64,000 nt of DNA from Halichondria panicea. Taxonomy: Eukaryota > Porifera > Demospongiae > Suberitida > Halichondriidae. The stretch covers positions 5,482,990-5,546,989 of the forward strand of contig NC_087387.1 of assembly GCF_963675165.1 (NCBI RefSeq). Reading direction: 5' to 3'. Position numbers and translations under genes: made by a program. Positions 33,377-45,494 of the stretch are shown here, in pieces. Numbering within the stretch: position 1 is the first letter of the stretch; each line of letters starts with the position of its first letter. The notes under the pieces were generated by a model. It did not search any database, had not been told where the DNA came from, and saw only the letters and a list, made by a program, of their open reading frames with translations.

Positions 33377-34223
33377 TTGTTGCAAAGATACATAACTTCA
33401 ATTGTTGTATAGCTTTACCTATATTGTTCTGTTTAGTGGCTCTTTTTGTTAAGAACATGTACAGGAAACTGAATTGAGAACCAACACATGATTTGCGCCA
33501 TTTATACATTCTACCGGAATAATATAATACCCAGAGATGGCAATAATGATAAGCTTCCTATAATTAGTGAGTGCTAAATAAACAACATGCACGTATGTAC
33601 ATAACCCGCAAACAGCTGGGGTAGCTAATGCTGCCATTCATTGCCCCAAGTATTGTTCAATATGCAAGCAAGTCTATACCATTGAATTATAACTTTTACT
33701 GACTGGCATAGTAACTAAATACAAAAAATATTGGTATGTTTTTGTACGTACTGCAGTACCGCATACCGTGAAATTTTCGAGGCACTTATATTTCGTGGAT
33801 TGGCCTCTAAAAGCCATTTCGTTGCACAATGTTCGCAGAATGACTGCTTACCGGAAGCCACGCCTTTAAATCTTTGCATGATAGCAGGTAATTCTAATTA
33901 GACAACAATTTTCGTGGACTTAATTTTTGTGTAGAATTCTAACCCACAAAATCCGCGAAAATTAAGCCCCTCAAAAATTTCACGCTATATTGATTCAATT
34001 ACTATAATTAGACTTAGGTGGCTTCAGGAGGAGGAGTGATTGACAAAGAATGTTTTACTTTCACATTACTTTCACATGTATTACCTTTAGCAGTCAACAT
34101 CAACATAGCAAGCTTATTTTATGTAAAGTGCATGAGGTTTATAACAACATCCTGTACAAGATTGGCCAAATGAAGTTTATAATAGCCATGCAATGTAGCC
34201 ATGCAGTGTGATGATGTATCAAA
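33377..34223. other. Spacer between units L and M
   Basis: No gene. Contains a sequence shared with 25490-25800, MITE copy 3 (33763-33988) and the conserved upstream block (34020-34223) of unit M. Confidence 0.6.
33763..33988. mobile_element. MITE, ATAGCGCGAAATTTT family, copy 3
   Basis: Inverted ends ATACCGTGAAATTTTCGAGG and CCCTCAAAAATTTCACGCTAT, same position relative to the downstream receptor unit as copies 1 and 2. Confidence 0.7.
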
Positions 34224-35240
34224 ATGCAAGTCACAAGCTTATTGTTGTTGGCTGCCACTACTGCTATTGCTACAGCTCAGTCATCAGGTATATAGTTATG
34301 TGTATATATATACTGCACATTCTGAATCTTGCAATGCAGAGTGCTTCAGTCGACAACTTCGTGAATCTAATACAACACTTAGTTTACTTGAGTACTGTTA
34401 TAATGTCTAGCGTCAGGAGTTCATATGAACTCCTGCAGTTAATAATTATTAGTCTACCTTGGTACGGTAGATGTCTGTGTAGTAGCTACTGGCTGTTCAG
34501 AACAATCATTGTATAGATTTTCATAGCTTTTACAAACAACTCCAAGCTCCACAAAGCTGACACATTGTTGTTCAACTGGACTATACAGTGCCATGCTCCA
34601 TTGCTTAGTTGTGTACAGTTTAGTCTGTACTCTGGGAATGCTCCAGGAGGAAATGAGTTGGTTACTGCCACCGAGCTTCCTGTAGATTTTGTGCATGAGC
34701 TGATGCATAGAATTAGAGCAATGTTATTCATCCTCTGTTACCTTCAAAGATGTATCCTATTTGTGAACAAACGGCTCCTGCCAGTTCTTGACTGCCAGTG
34801 CAAACTGTCCTCCATTTCCTGCCACTCGTACACACCTCCACTCGTCCCTCTCTGTCAGTGGATCCACTCACCAGCCTTATCTCTCCAATTATGCAGTTGG
34901 CTGAAATTCAAAATTATTTTAGATGCACTCTGAAAATCATGACCAACCTGTGTTGCACGTTTGCAAACTCACAACAAAGCATGGGGTATCATCACAGCTG
35001 TCACTAGGTGTCACTGTGCAATTGGTTAGTCCTGCATGGTTCTTTGCAGTCACTCAGAATGAACATTTATAGAGAATGTTCATGACACACTGTTCTAATT
35101 GCAGTAATCTCTAAAATGAAGAATCACGTTAATTTATATCTATATACGAGTATATAGTTGACTTACCAGAATCACTGTAGCCCAGTTCTGTACAGGCAGC
35201 CACTGACTGTCTCTGGAACAGATCCTTCTCCATTCTCGAC
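34224..35240 (+). pseudogene. SRCR receptor unit M with internal inversion
   Basis: Exon 1 (34224-34287, signal MQVTSLLLLAATTAIATAQ) and the first 63 nt of exon 2 (34340-34402) are forward. From about 34403 to 35238 the rest of the gene is inverted, reading on the minus strand: end of exon 2 (about 35170-35238), exon 3 (34948 to about 35115, with a TAA stop), exon 4 (34742-34900, open) and exon 5 (34458-34679). The exon 2 halves meet precisely at codon level (CYN / GEWRRIC), so a single inversion broke the gene. A perfect 22-bp palindrome lies at 34414-34435 next to the left breakpoint. No TM or tail remains. Confidence 0.85.
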
Positions 35241-35310
35241 ATAAACAGTATTTTACTTCACTATACATCCCATATATATTCAACTGAGGCACTAATCACT
35301 CCAGTGGCAT

Positions 35311-35412
35311 GCACATGTACTTATGACGACAAGTCTACATGTACTGATAATTCCATCGCCCTAACTGCTGGCATTGGTGTACTGGTGGCTCTGTTACCAG
35401 CTGTATCAGTTG
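35311..35412 (+). pseudogene. Type B TM exon fragment
   Basis: Encodes part of the type B stalk and TM segment (TDNSIALTAGIGVLVALL, then PAVSV) and then breaks off. It sits between the right breakpoint of the unit M inversion and unit N, and may be debris of a third unit. Confidence 0.65.
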
Positions 35413-35447
35413 TAATAATGAATTTCATAAACAGAATATTATTACAG

Positions 35448-36788
35448 AATGTTTGAATGGACAAATTCAAGAAACTATTTCTAATTCCCTGGAGTACTGT
35501 TACAATGGAGAATGGAGCCTGATCTGTCATGATGACAGTCAGTGGAACCGAGAGAGGACAATATCTGCATGCACACAACTGGGTTACAGTGACTCCGGTA
35601 AGTTAGTTATCAAGTGAGGAGTAGATAGCTTGTATGTATGTATCTTATATGTATGTATCTTATAGGAATAGGAGGAAGGTCATGTGGGACTACTCAAAGA
35701 AAAGTTGTCACACTGACTAACTGCAGTGAACCAGGACAGCATCTCACAGAATGCATGGTCATGGCCAGTGATAGCTGTACTACCTGTTCTATATTGTCTT
35801 TAACATGCTTCCTAGGTGCGTTCATATTATTATATATAACAAGGTTGCCATTTAATTTTATTTATTTCAGCTACCTGCACTCATGGAAAGACAAGACTGG
35901 TGGGTGGATCCACTGACAGAGAGGGACGAGTGGAGGTGTGTGTGGGTGGCAGGCGATGGAGGACAATTTGCACTGGCAGTCAAGAACTGGCAAGAGCTGT
36001 TTGTTCACAAATGGGATACACCTTTGAAAGTAAGAGAGTGGATTGATAAATGTGCTATGAATTTTATGATCTATCAACAGAAAGTACTGTGGCGAACCCA
36101 TTTCCTCCTGGAGTATTTCCAGAGTACAGACTGGACTGTACACAACTAAGCAATGGAACATGGCACTGTAATCCAGTAAAACAACAATGTGACAGCTTTG
36201 TGGAGCTTGGAGTTGTTTGTAAGAACTATGAAGATCTATACAATGACTGTGCTCTGTCAACCAACATGCAAGTCAATACACAGATGCCTATAGCTACTAG
36301 TTTAGAAGGTATATAGATTTTATCTTCGTACCAAAGCACCAATTGCTAGATCTCCATGCACACAGGACTGTCTTCTACTCCATGTGAAACAACTACTAAC
36401 AATGGCAGCTCAACTTCACTGCTAGCAGTAATTGCTGTTCTTGTTGTGTTACAAGTGGCTACAATGACGATACTAATCAGCACCTGTGTTGTCTTTAAGA
36501 AGAAACTCAAACAAAAGTAAAGCTGTAACAAACTATAATACATTTGTCTCCTAAGCGCTTGCACGCATGTGTTAATTCTTATAATACTTGTATATATGTA
36601 GGATGCTTATGGCTACACAACAAGCTGACTTAACATATGCAGTGGTTGGAGGCACACAAACTGAAATGAAGATCGACCCCAACATAGCTGCTAACCCAGC
36701 GTATGAGGCAGTCAAGTGTGACCAAGAGGACCACACCTACGATGTCGTCAGTGAGGGGGTGGTTTCAAGACAGAGGAGGGGCAATTGA
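35448..36788 (+). CDS. SRCR receptor unit N (tail A), own exon 1 missing
   Basis: Six open exons: 35448-35597, 35666-35815, 35871-36029, 36081-36308, 36366-36516 and 36602-36788. Domain 1 ECLNGQIQET to CFLG. Domain 2 TRLVGGSTDREGRVEV, WRTIC, ARAVCSQMGY, WHCNPVKQQC, ELGVVC. TM AVIAVLVVLQVATMTILIST. Tail LTYAVV, NPAYEAV, HTYDVV. No signal-peptide exon lies directly upstream. The exon 1 of unit M (34224-34287) has an intact donor in phase 1, and joining it to 35448 gives a continuous frame of 362 residues with the conserved E-C start. So N may be expressed as an M/N chimera across a 1.16-kb intron that holds the inverted exons. The chimera is inferred. Confidence 0.72.
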
Positions 36789-37882
36789 CATGTATTTGTT
36801 TTGCAAAGATACTTCGATGGTTGTGTAGCTAGCTATACCTTACTTATTAATTATATGTTATGTGCTAGGTGACTGTTTTTAACGATACATCATTAGAGGA
36901 AACTATATAAGTGGTCATTTGCTGCATCGTGTACAAAACGTGTATACACTAACTATACATACAATGTTACCTCAACGAGGAGTTTTTTGCTTGCTCTCAC
37001 TGCTATGATTATAGCTATAATTATGCTATAGTGTACATTCTACCAGACACCCCCTGGAATAGCCTGCATGGCAATAATGATAAGCTTTCAGTGATTGCTA
37101 AATAAGCATGTTGTTGGTACACAGACTGTACATAACCAAACAACTAGAGTAATTAGCTATTCACTCTGAATAGTGAGTGACTATCGGGCAACTAAAGTTT
37201 CTGCTGCAAAATACCATCACACACAATCACTGGGTGTATAATGTCTCATCATAGTGCATCGGATATAGTTCTATGGAATTTTGATACAAAAATGACATAA
37301 TGTGTGCAATGAAAACTGGGTTAAATTGATTTTGGTAAGTTAGTTATCAAGCGCTGCATGCTACTGTGTGATGCCTCGCGGCTTACAGGCATAATTTTTA
37401 TAGTATGTGCCCTAGGACGTAGATCTATTCAGTATTTGTTTAGACAAAGAAACATAGACATTAATTGGTCAGAATGTTCTTCTAAGGAGTGATGTTCATA
37501 GGAGGTGAGGTCTGTCACTCATAGCCAAGCCGTGGTGATGGTGATAACAAGTACGGACATCAATGAATTTAGTACTATGACAGCCATACTAACAGAGTAG
37601 GTATAGCTAATAATGTTATATTAGATTAACATTTAGTGCATTAGCTACAAGTATATAGTGTAAAACAAATTGAATGGGTCACGGCTATTTCATGCACTCA
37701 TTTTATAACTCCGCATATTGCATGTATATATTCTCCAAGACCCCCCCCCCCCTTCTCTGCATGACAGACAGCAACTAGTGTTTCCTGTTGACATAATATT
37801 ATACTAAATGCTGTACTCAACTTTTAGTCTCTTGAGCATTACAATTATATAGTTCTCTCTAAGTTGAAACAAACAAAGCACT
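36789..37882. other. Spacer behind unit N
   Basis: No gene. About 36800-37470 duplicates 12060-12730. A C tract lies at 37740-37752 and CCTGTTGACATAATA near 37788 resembles the spacer ahead of units B and U. Confidence 0.6.
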
Positions 37883-39634
37883 ATGACCAGCATGACTGTT
37901 CACCACGGAGTACTATACTGTTGTCGATCATTTCAACTATCGGCACTGCTCAACAAGGTATGTTCATAAGTAATCTTAGTATAGATAAGCAGTTTACTGT
38001 GCAAATACAGAGTGCTTCAATATGGGCAAATTCGTAAACTTCATTCCAATCTCCTTGAGTATTGTTACAATGGAGAATGTAGATTGGTCTATTACTCAGC
38101 GAGTCAGTGGAGTCTGGATATGACAAGGGCTGTGTGTGCACGACTGGGTTACCGAGATTTTTTTGGTAGTTATAATAATTATACAGCGTGTATGAAGTAT
38201 ACACAGTCTGCATATTTCTAATAGTAACACTGAAAGGGTCACGTCAGAGTGGTGCAGGAACATTTATCACTCTGAGTGAATGCAACGAACCAGGACTAAC
38301 AGGATGCATATAGTGATGCCCAGTGACGACAACTATACTGAGTGCTCTCTTGTGTTTCTACGGTGTATCGAAGGTTAATCTCAGTTTTACCAATAAAATT
38401 TTGGACGTTATTCTCTTGTCGTATAGAAATAATAAAGTATAGCACGAAATTTTCGAGGCACTTAAATTTTGTGGAAAAAAAAGCATTTTGTTGAATACGT
38501 TTTGTGGGTTGACTGCTTACCGAAAGCCACGCCTTTAATATTTGCACGTTATAATTCTAATTAAAGAACAATTTGGAACCTTAATTTTCGTAGAATTACT
38601 ATTAACTCACAAAAACAGCGAAAATTAAGCCCCTCGGAAATTTTGTGCTATACGGTAGTTACCATAATTATGGAGGGTAATTTTAGTTAGTGCACATTTT
38701 CGTATGAACTACTCAATTAAATTTTAACAATTCGTACAGCTCAGGATAGTTATGTTGAACGTATTGCGGTAGAATAATTTCATAGTTAACTTTTCGTATG
38801 ATTCTCTATGCGAAATTTCCACTATACGAAAATAACCCGCTATTACGGATAATGTATACAGCTAACTGTGCTGATGGAGAGATAAGACTGGTGAGAGGAT
38901 CCACTGACAGAGAGGGACGAGTGGAGGTGTGTGTAGGAAGTCCCCCAACTTTATGGAGGACAGTTTGCACTGGCAGTCAAGAACTAGCAGGAGCCGTTTG
39001 TTCACAAATGGGATACACCTTTGAAGGTAAGAGAGTGGATTGATAAATGATTTTATGATCCATCAACAGAGAGCACTGTGGCCAACTGATTTCCTCCTGG
39101 AGCATTTCCAGAGTACAGACTGGACTTTACACAACTAAGTAATGGAACATGGCACTATAGTCCAGTTGAACAAGAATGTGACAGCTTTGTGGAGCTTGGA
39201 GTTGTTTGTAAGAACTATGAAGATTTATACAATGAACGCTTGAAGGACTGTGCTCTGTTAACCAACATGCAAGTCACTACACATATGCCTATATAGCTAC
39301 TAGTTTAGAAGGTATATAGAGTTTATCTTCGTACCAAAGCACCAATTGCTAGATATCCATGCACACAGAACTGTCTTATACTCCATGTGAAACAACTAAT
39401 AACAATGGCAGCTCAACTTCACTGCTAGCAGTAATTGCTGTTCTTGTTGTCCTACAAGTGGCTACAATGATTGCACTAATCAGCACCTGTATTGTCTTTA
39501 AGAGGAAACACAAACGAAAGTAGGAGCTATAACAAACTATAATGCATTAATAATCTAAGCACTTGTGTTCTTATAACAACTTGTTTAGGGTGACCATGGC
39601 TACACAACAAGCTGACCTAACCTATGCAGTGGCT
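37883..39634 (+). pseudogene. SRCR receptor unit O (tail A), pseudogene
   Basis: Exons: 37883-37957 (signal exon with an internal deletion that changes phase), 38011-38165 (2-nt insertion, FNMG for FNG), about 38224-38372 (stop and indels), 38862-39026 (open; RLVRGSTDREGRVEV with an insertion GSPPTLW before RTVC, as in unit U), 39070-39311 (TGA replaces a codon in AN-SF), 39369-39519 (TM, open) and a tail exon from 39589 cut off at about 39632. The tail break joins GCAGTGG to downstream flank CTCATGACGACACG, a deletion with short overlap. A MITE copy (38439-38651) sits in intron 3. Confidence 0.8.
38439..38651. mobile_element. MITE, ATAGCGCGAAATTTT family, copy 4
   Basis: Diverged copy with ends ATAGCACGAAATTTTCGAGG and CCTCGGAAATTTTGTGCTAT, inside intron 3 of pseudogene O, a site not shared with copies 1-3. 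Confidence 0.65.
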
Positions 39635-40008
39635 CATGACGACACGTATATAGAGGAGAGAACCTTACATGTGTAATTGTGGACAATTGCTGCATCATGT
39701 ACAGGTCATGTGTACATTTTACCAGACGGTAGTCTGACCCCCCCCCCCCCCCGTAATAGAGTTGCATGAATATATAATTTTGAATAAAGGTAATCTCCGT
39801 GATCCTTTATCTTACCTCCAAGGTCGTTAGGTTCAAACACCCCCGAATATATCCCCGACCTAGTCTGCTGCTCGAGACGGACAACACACTGGACTAGTGG
39901 TGTAGAACTGAGTGAAGACGAGACCCTGCTCGGCTAGTAACTGGATGTGAGGGGTATTGGAGGTGGGGTGTCCGTAGGGAGTGAGGTCATCATAGCCAAA
40001 CTGTGTGG

Positions 40009-40009
<1 letters not shown>

Positions 40010-40041
<32 letters not shown>
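40010..40041. repeat. (GT)n microsatellite
   Basis: Near-pure GT repeat of about 30 bp at the acceptor side of the S4 sulfatase intron (its CA complement lies just upstream of exon 2 on the minus strand). A (GTAT)n tract follows at about 40167-40192. Confidence 0.9.
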
Positions 40042-40042
<1 letters not shown>

Positions 40043-40115
40043 ATGTAGGTGTGTGGGTGGGTGTAGGGGGATAGTGACAAGCAACATAAATGAACCAGCT
40101 ATATACACAGTCATT

Positions 40116-40836
40116 GGGGCGAGCGTAGCGAGCCCTATCTTAGTGACCTCGGTAGACAATTTCTCTGTATGTATGTATGTATGTATGTATGTCATGGTAC
40201 GTGCGGCCTGATAGCCGGTTTTTACACACGCGGTCCTTACCAATTTCGTGTATTTGTCGTGTATTTTGCACAATTGGAGGCATAAGAAAAAGTTGCATAA
40301 AATGAATCCTGACAATGAACGCAAACAAGAAAGACTTCGAATAAGGAGGGATCGAAACAGACAAGCAAGAGCCCAAGAAACAGCTGAAGAGAAAGAAGTC
40401 AGGCTAGCCAAACGCAGAGAAAAGCACAGGGCACTCAAATTCAATTGCACTGGATGCCAATAGAGCATCCCAGCAACTGAGACGGGACACAGAGATTCCT
40501 GAGGCTAGGCAGGCACACCTACAGCAAATGGCTGCTTCCACCCAAACCAGCAGAGCTTCAGGTAAGTACAGGTGGCGTACAGGTGATATAAGCCAGTGTA
40601 ATTTTCATTACAGATACTCCTGAGGCCAGACAGGCACGCCTACAGCAAATGGCTGCTTCAACTCAAACCAGCAGAGCCTCGGGTAAGTGCCACTTGTCAG
40701 TGGCGTTCATGATGATAAACCAGTGTTTTTTTCTACAGACACTCCTGAGGCCAGACACGCACGCTTAGAACAAGACAGGCATAGGTATTCACAACACATA
40801 GATGTGAACCACCTGTACTGCGCTCACGCTCGCCCC
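40116..40836 (+). mobile_element. TIR element carrying a TPEARQARL-repeat coding fragment
   Basis: 721 bp bounded by imperfect inverted ends GGGGCGAGCGTAGCGAG and CGCTCACGCTCGCCCC. Inside, from 40302, a basic helical segment (MNPDNERKQERLRIRRDRNR) leads after a one-base frame break into three exon-like repeats with GT-AG borders, each starting TPEARQARL or a variant and followed by QQMAASTQTSRAS (about 40497-40560, 40612-40682 and 40739-40800). I have the impression that similar basic repeat proteins accompany transposons in sponges and cnidarians, but no transposase is visible and the frame is broken. Confidence 0.5.
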
Positions 40837-40951
40837 ATGACACCTTGTGTCACCCTAGTTATAATTATAATCATAGGTCTACCCATGTAGTAAGGATGTA
40901 CCACACTCACTACTTATATCTGCAGGCACAGAAGAAAAAGCAGTGGTTATT

Positions 40952-41506
40952 ATGCCTCGGTGCGCATGTGCAAGCGAGGTATACGGTAGTGTGTTTGTGT
41001 GTCTGTGTGTGTGTCTGTGTAGACTGCTACAGCTGCTCAAGGATGAATCAAGTGCAAGTAAGAGTTTTTATAGGCTTCTAGTCATGTTTACTTGGATTTT
41101 AATTCGTGGATTTGCAAAATAATGCTTTGTTCTCGAGTTATGCCTAGTTTTGCTTACTTGGAATGCCATTGCAGCCTTTTCAGTAGAGCACGTAGCCAAA
41201 CTTGCTTACCGAGTGTTGCTACTCTACTTAGTAGTTAGCTCTGCACTAGAACGCTAGCTATTGGTAGCTGCAAGAGTGACAAGAGAGCTTCAAGGCTCTG
41301 CGAGCTGCTAATGCAGCCATTAATTTTAGACTTTAACTTTTGGCATCGATCGTTTTTAACAACAATCATGGTCGGTCATTACCCACTCTGTGAGTTTTTG
41401 CATGCAGCAAAATTAAATTGTTTTATCATGATTGTGTATAAAAACTTTATGTTATGTAGCTTTGGCATCTCCACCGAGGCATCAGCACCACCTGTGGTGC
41501 TTTCAT
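40952..41506 (+). mobile_element. Repeat family R, copy 2
   Basis: 555 bp, starts ATGCCTCGGTGCGCATGTGC, ends CACCTGTGGTGCTTTCAT, collinear with copies 1 and 3; lies in the S4 sulfatase intron. Confidence 0.75.
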
Positions 41507-41934
41507 TTCATGCAAGCACACCCACAACTCACACAGCTACACAACTACATAATTATTACACAGATGTACAGTATACACCCACATCATCAACTAGGAACAG
41601 CACCACGTTGGGTGGCGTGGCAGCCATGACGACGGCTAGCAGAAAGACCAACAGAAAATTCTCCCGTTCTGGCAACAAAGTTGATTTCCACACGATAATC
41701 AAACACTCCAGTTAGACTATAATTATGCAGCCTATATATAATTATACTAACTTGATATATAGCTGGCTAATAAAATATGGAGTATATAGCTATACTTAAG
41801 ATTCAAAAACTGCCTGTGCTGAACGTTCACTCTATAATTATCTGTGTGTATTAATTATTGATTATAGCTGATTGTCATGAGTCACAGAGTGCATTAAGAT
41901 TTGATTGACAGCCTTTTATTAATTATGCCTCGGT

Positions 41935-42585
41935 GTGCATTTTTAATCAGTGAAACATTAATCATCTTGTCCTGGGTTCTTGACCTTTGCTTGGATTATA
42001 GCAGATACCGTTTCTGTTGCTCTTGACCGTTTATTTGCTTGCTTGGAAAGCTTGCTATACCTAGTTCTATCCAGTGCAGCAAACTAGTACATCATAATTT
42101 ATACCCTAGCTACAGAAGGCTAATTTTCCATATCTTGTGGTTTCAAAGAATGCAATCAAAGGTCAAAGGTTGCAATTAAATCTGAGATCTCTTTTCTCAA
42201 GCTGTTTCGTCTGGGGCGCGATAGCTCAACTGATTTCTGCTATGATTATAAAAAGGATGAAGCTATAGTGGTGGTGTATAAACCCAGGGGCGTGAGGGTA
42301 AACTCAGTTTTACATGTAAAACATAAGCCCACGTGATGTTTTAATTAGTGACCTTTTGACATTGGTGTACCTCCTCTGGGCTCTGCTAATGCAGCCATTA
42401 ATTTTAGACTTGAACTTTTGGCATCCATCGTTTTTAACAACAATTATGGTAGATCATTACCCACTCTGTGAGTTTTTGCATGCAGCAAAATTAAATTGTT
42501 GATCATGTGCATAAAAGCTATTAGTAGCTTTATGTTATGTAGCTTTGGCATCTCCACGAGGCATCAGCACCCACGGTGCTTTCAT
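41935..42585 (+). mobile_element. Repeat family R, copy 4 (divergent interior)
   Basis: Starts ATGCCTCGGTGTGCAT and ends GCACCCACGGTGCTTTCAT. The last 200 bp match other copies, but about 41955-42370 is unrelated, so the interior is replaced or rearranged. Confidence 0.6.
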
Positions 42586-43272
42586 TATACACATGACTTG
42601 TGAATATAGATGGACAAGACAAATGATGGACAAGACTTGCACAAGTCATGTGTATAATTAAAATATCCATCCCCTTCCTTCTATACATGACACTCGCAGC
42701 ATTGAATTGCTGTTGTGCACTTATTAGTAAATAATTAGCTGATAATCTTAAGCATTTCTCTTCGCCTCGAACTATAAAAAACGTACAAATGATAAGACCT
42801 AGTATGTGTACTATAATATATACTGCGACTGTATATTTGCATAGCTCAATGAGGTATTATTATACCAAAGATCTGTGACAACGTATAATCGAACCCCGCT
42901 ACCGAATATTGATCCATGAGTGCCTCGACAGAAACCCTCACTGCATAGCCGTGCAAGCACGTTGCAACTCCAAATTTGGGGACTTCTTATAAGCATATAT
43001 ATCTTATCTCAGCAAATCCCCTTCAGGAGAAACGGTAAGCTATGTCCAATGATCGATGTTGTTGTCTAATTTTGCGTAAGGTCAGACATGTATATGGCGA
43101 TGTTTTATAATTATCACATCCAGTAGAAAAAGCTATAGATCTATCAACACAACAAATGAACTCTCATTGAGTCTTGACATAGAATGTATGGTGAAATACA
43201 TGATGAATCATAAACCGCCAGTAAAACAGTATAACATTACGTCACAATGATAGCAAGCTATAATTATATAAT

Positions 43273-43475
43273 TAGCGCCTCGGATTATAGTAGTCGGTCA
43301 GTCTGTCTGTTTGGTTTGTCGTTTTGTGTATTCCATCTGCTCACCTCGATGCGATAGCGCTGTGTTTGTACCATAGATAGCTTCAAAAGGTATAGTGAAT
43401 TTGGCAGATTTTGATGCTTTGACTCGAAGCTTTAGATTACACTAAACGCCAAGGGTTTGCACTCAGTGCTCTAGT
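43273..43475 (+). mobile_element. Family X, short internally deleted copy
   Basis: About 200 bp: begins CGCCTCGGATTATAGTAGTC and ends GGGTTTGCACTCAGTGCTCTAG, matching the two ends of the composite insertion at 6289-7787 with one internal TCACCTCGATGCGA-type unit. Confidence 0.55.
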
Positions 43476-43805
43476 TGTTCCATATTCCACTTACACATTA
43501 GCATATTCTCAGTTCTTGAATACTTGGTAGTATAAATAAAAATAACTGATGGTGCAAACGACCGCTTGTTTCCTTAGATGAACGAACATCCATATTGTGT
43601 CGGATTATTGATACCTTAAATTAAGCTATAGCATAATACTCTATAATTATAGCTGGAGAGTGAACAAATAATTGTTTAAGGTACTTTTAAGTGGCAATTT
43701 TCAATAGGAAGTAAATCATGTAACTTATAAGATTGTCATTTCCTGTAAAATTGTATGACCTATAAACAGATGCCTACAAAGATCACTCTAGCTCTTATAG
43801 TCAAC

Positions 43806-45470
43806 ATGAAAGTGTTTAGCGTACTGATATCTATCTTTACTACTATTTCAACTCAACAACAAGGTATGTATGTAATTATAATGCTATATATAGACACCTA
43901 TATACAATGAATTTCATGAACATGCAGAATATTTGAATGGAAAACTTCAACATACTATTTCTGATATCCCTGTGTACTGTTACAATGGAGAATGGAGATG
44001 GATCTGTTACCAAGATAGTCAGTGGAACCAAGAGAGGACAATATCTGTATGCACACAACTGGGTTACAGTGCACTTGGTGAGTTAGTTATCAAGTTAGGA
44101 GTAGATAGCTTGTAATATCTTTTATATACAGGAGTAGCAGACGAGATATGTGGGACTATTCAAAGAAAAGTTGTCACACTGACTAACTGCAATGAACAGC
44201 ATCTCACAGAATGCATGGTCACGGCCAGTGACAGCTGCACTACCTGTTCTTACTTGTTTTTAAGATGTTCTGCAGGTTAGTGTATATAATGTTGCCATGC
44301 CGTTTTAGCATACTAAATTTATTTCAGCCATCTGCACTGATGGAGAGATAAGATTGGTGGGTGGATCCACTGACAGAGAGGGACGAGTGGAGGTGTGTGT
44401 GGGTGGCAGGCGATGGAGGACAGTTTGCAATGGCAGTCAAGAACTGGCAGGAGCCATTTGTTCACAAATGGGATACATCTTTGAAGGTAACGTGAAATTG
44501 ATATTTAATTTACTGTGAATGTACTACAATTAACAGCAAGTGCTATTGCACTACCAAACTCATTTCCTCCCGGAGCATTCCCAGAGTACAGACTAGACTG
44601 TACACAACTAAGCAATGCAACATGGCACTGTAGTCCAGTTGAACAACAATGTGTCAGCTTTGTGGAGCTTGGTGTTGTTTGTAGAACTATGAAGATCTAT
44701 ACAGTGAATGTTCTAGGACTAGTACACTGTCTACATTGTCAACCAGCATACAAGTTAGATAAATGTGCATCATTATACATATTCGGTAGTGTACAAAATA
44801 ATATTCCCCCACCCATGACTGTGCACAAACCCAGTGGCAGATCTAGAAAAAGTGGTAGGTAGGTGCTGAGTAAGAGAGGCAAGGAGTATTCCGCATAGTA
44901 GCGCGCGAAAATAGAGAGTTACACCCCCTTTGATATCATTTCCGGTGGGTGCGGGTATCAGTGTGACATTAATAATTTTGTGTGGTTTGCATTGCCGCTG
45001 GTGCTTGTTGAAACACTCTTACCAACAAGATAATGGTGCTGTTTGCTGTCTTTAACATGAGGTAGTAATAATTTATGTACAGGCTTAATCAGACCTAAGT
45101 ATCTCACGTGCTGGCAATTCCATGCACCACCTTCATTGCTGTCATTGGTGTACTGGTGGCTCTGTTACTAGCTGTATCAGTTGGTTGGATAGTGTCCTGT
45201 GTTATTCTACTCATGCAGGAGAGGACAGACTGTGCACAAACAACAGTGAGTGGTCCTAAACACACACCTCATGTTTACCCATACTAATATGTTGCTCTTA
45301 CTAAATGTTGTTCACTGCTATTCCCACACAGTGTTGATGGTACTATCTCAACAAGGAGCAATCAGAGCTACACACAACAGGACATCAACACACAGCTCTA
45401 GTAGAGTGAACAGAGATGATAAACAGATGGAGGAAAATATGCTACCCTTTTGTCGTTTATTAGTATTAGT
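43806..45470 (+). pseudogene. SRCR receptor unit Q (tail B remnant), frameshifted
   Basis: Exons 43806-43863 (signal MKVFSVLISIFTTISTQ), 43928-44077, 44132-44275 and 44328-44486 are open; the first domain 1 Cys is Tyr (EYLNG). Exon 5 (from 44537) loses one base after VVC (TGTAGAAC for TGTAAGAAC) and drifts into unrelated sequence near 44757. A type B TM exon (about 45106-45243) has a 4-nt insertion (CTCATGCAGG) that shifts its frame. The tail B exon (from about 45332) is cut to VDGTISTRS and a short remainder. The ectodomain resembles tail A unit F, so this is another mix of an F-like ectodomain with type B 3' exons. Confidence 0.75.
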
Positions 45471-45494
45471 GAATCACTGAGTGCATTAACATTT

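Larger units (their letters stand above)
39826..41678 (-). pseudogene. Arylsulfatase 5' fragment, copy S4
   Basis: Exon 2 (39826-40000) has [12 protein letters not shown] and TTSPVCCPSRAA but lacks about 30 nt around TGRYQTR, which shifts the frame. Exon 1 (41583 to about 41678) keeps PPNVVLFLVDD but its ATG is changed (TTG position). The intron is enlarged by a GT microsatellite (40010-40041), the element at 40116-40836 and repeat R copy 2. Confidence 0.75.
41684..43805. other. Spacer between S4 and unit Q, repeats only
   Basis: No gene recognised. Holds repeat R copy 4 (41935-42585), a short family X copy (43273-43475) and unassigned AT-rich sequence (42590-43270 and 43480-43800). The last part presumably contains the promoter of unit Q. 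Confidence 0.5.

Noticed and set aside
39860-40468. A 202-codon minus-strand gene
   Set aside because: It runs through sulfatase exon 2, a CA microsatellite and the antisense of the TPEARQARL element; only the sulfatase piece is meaningful.
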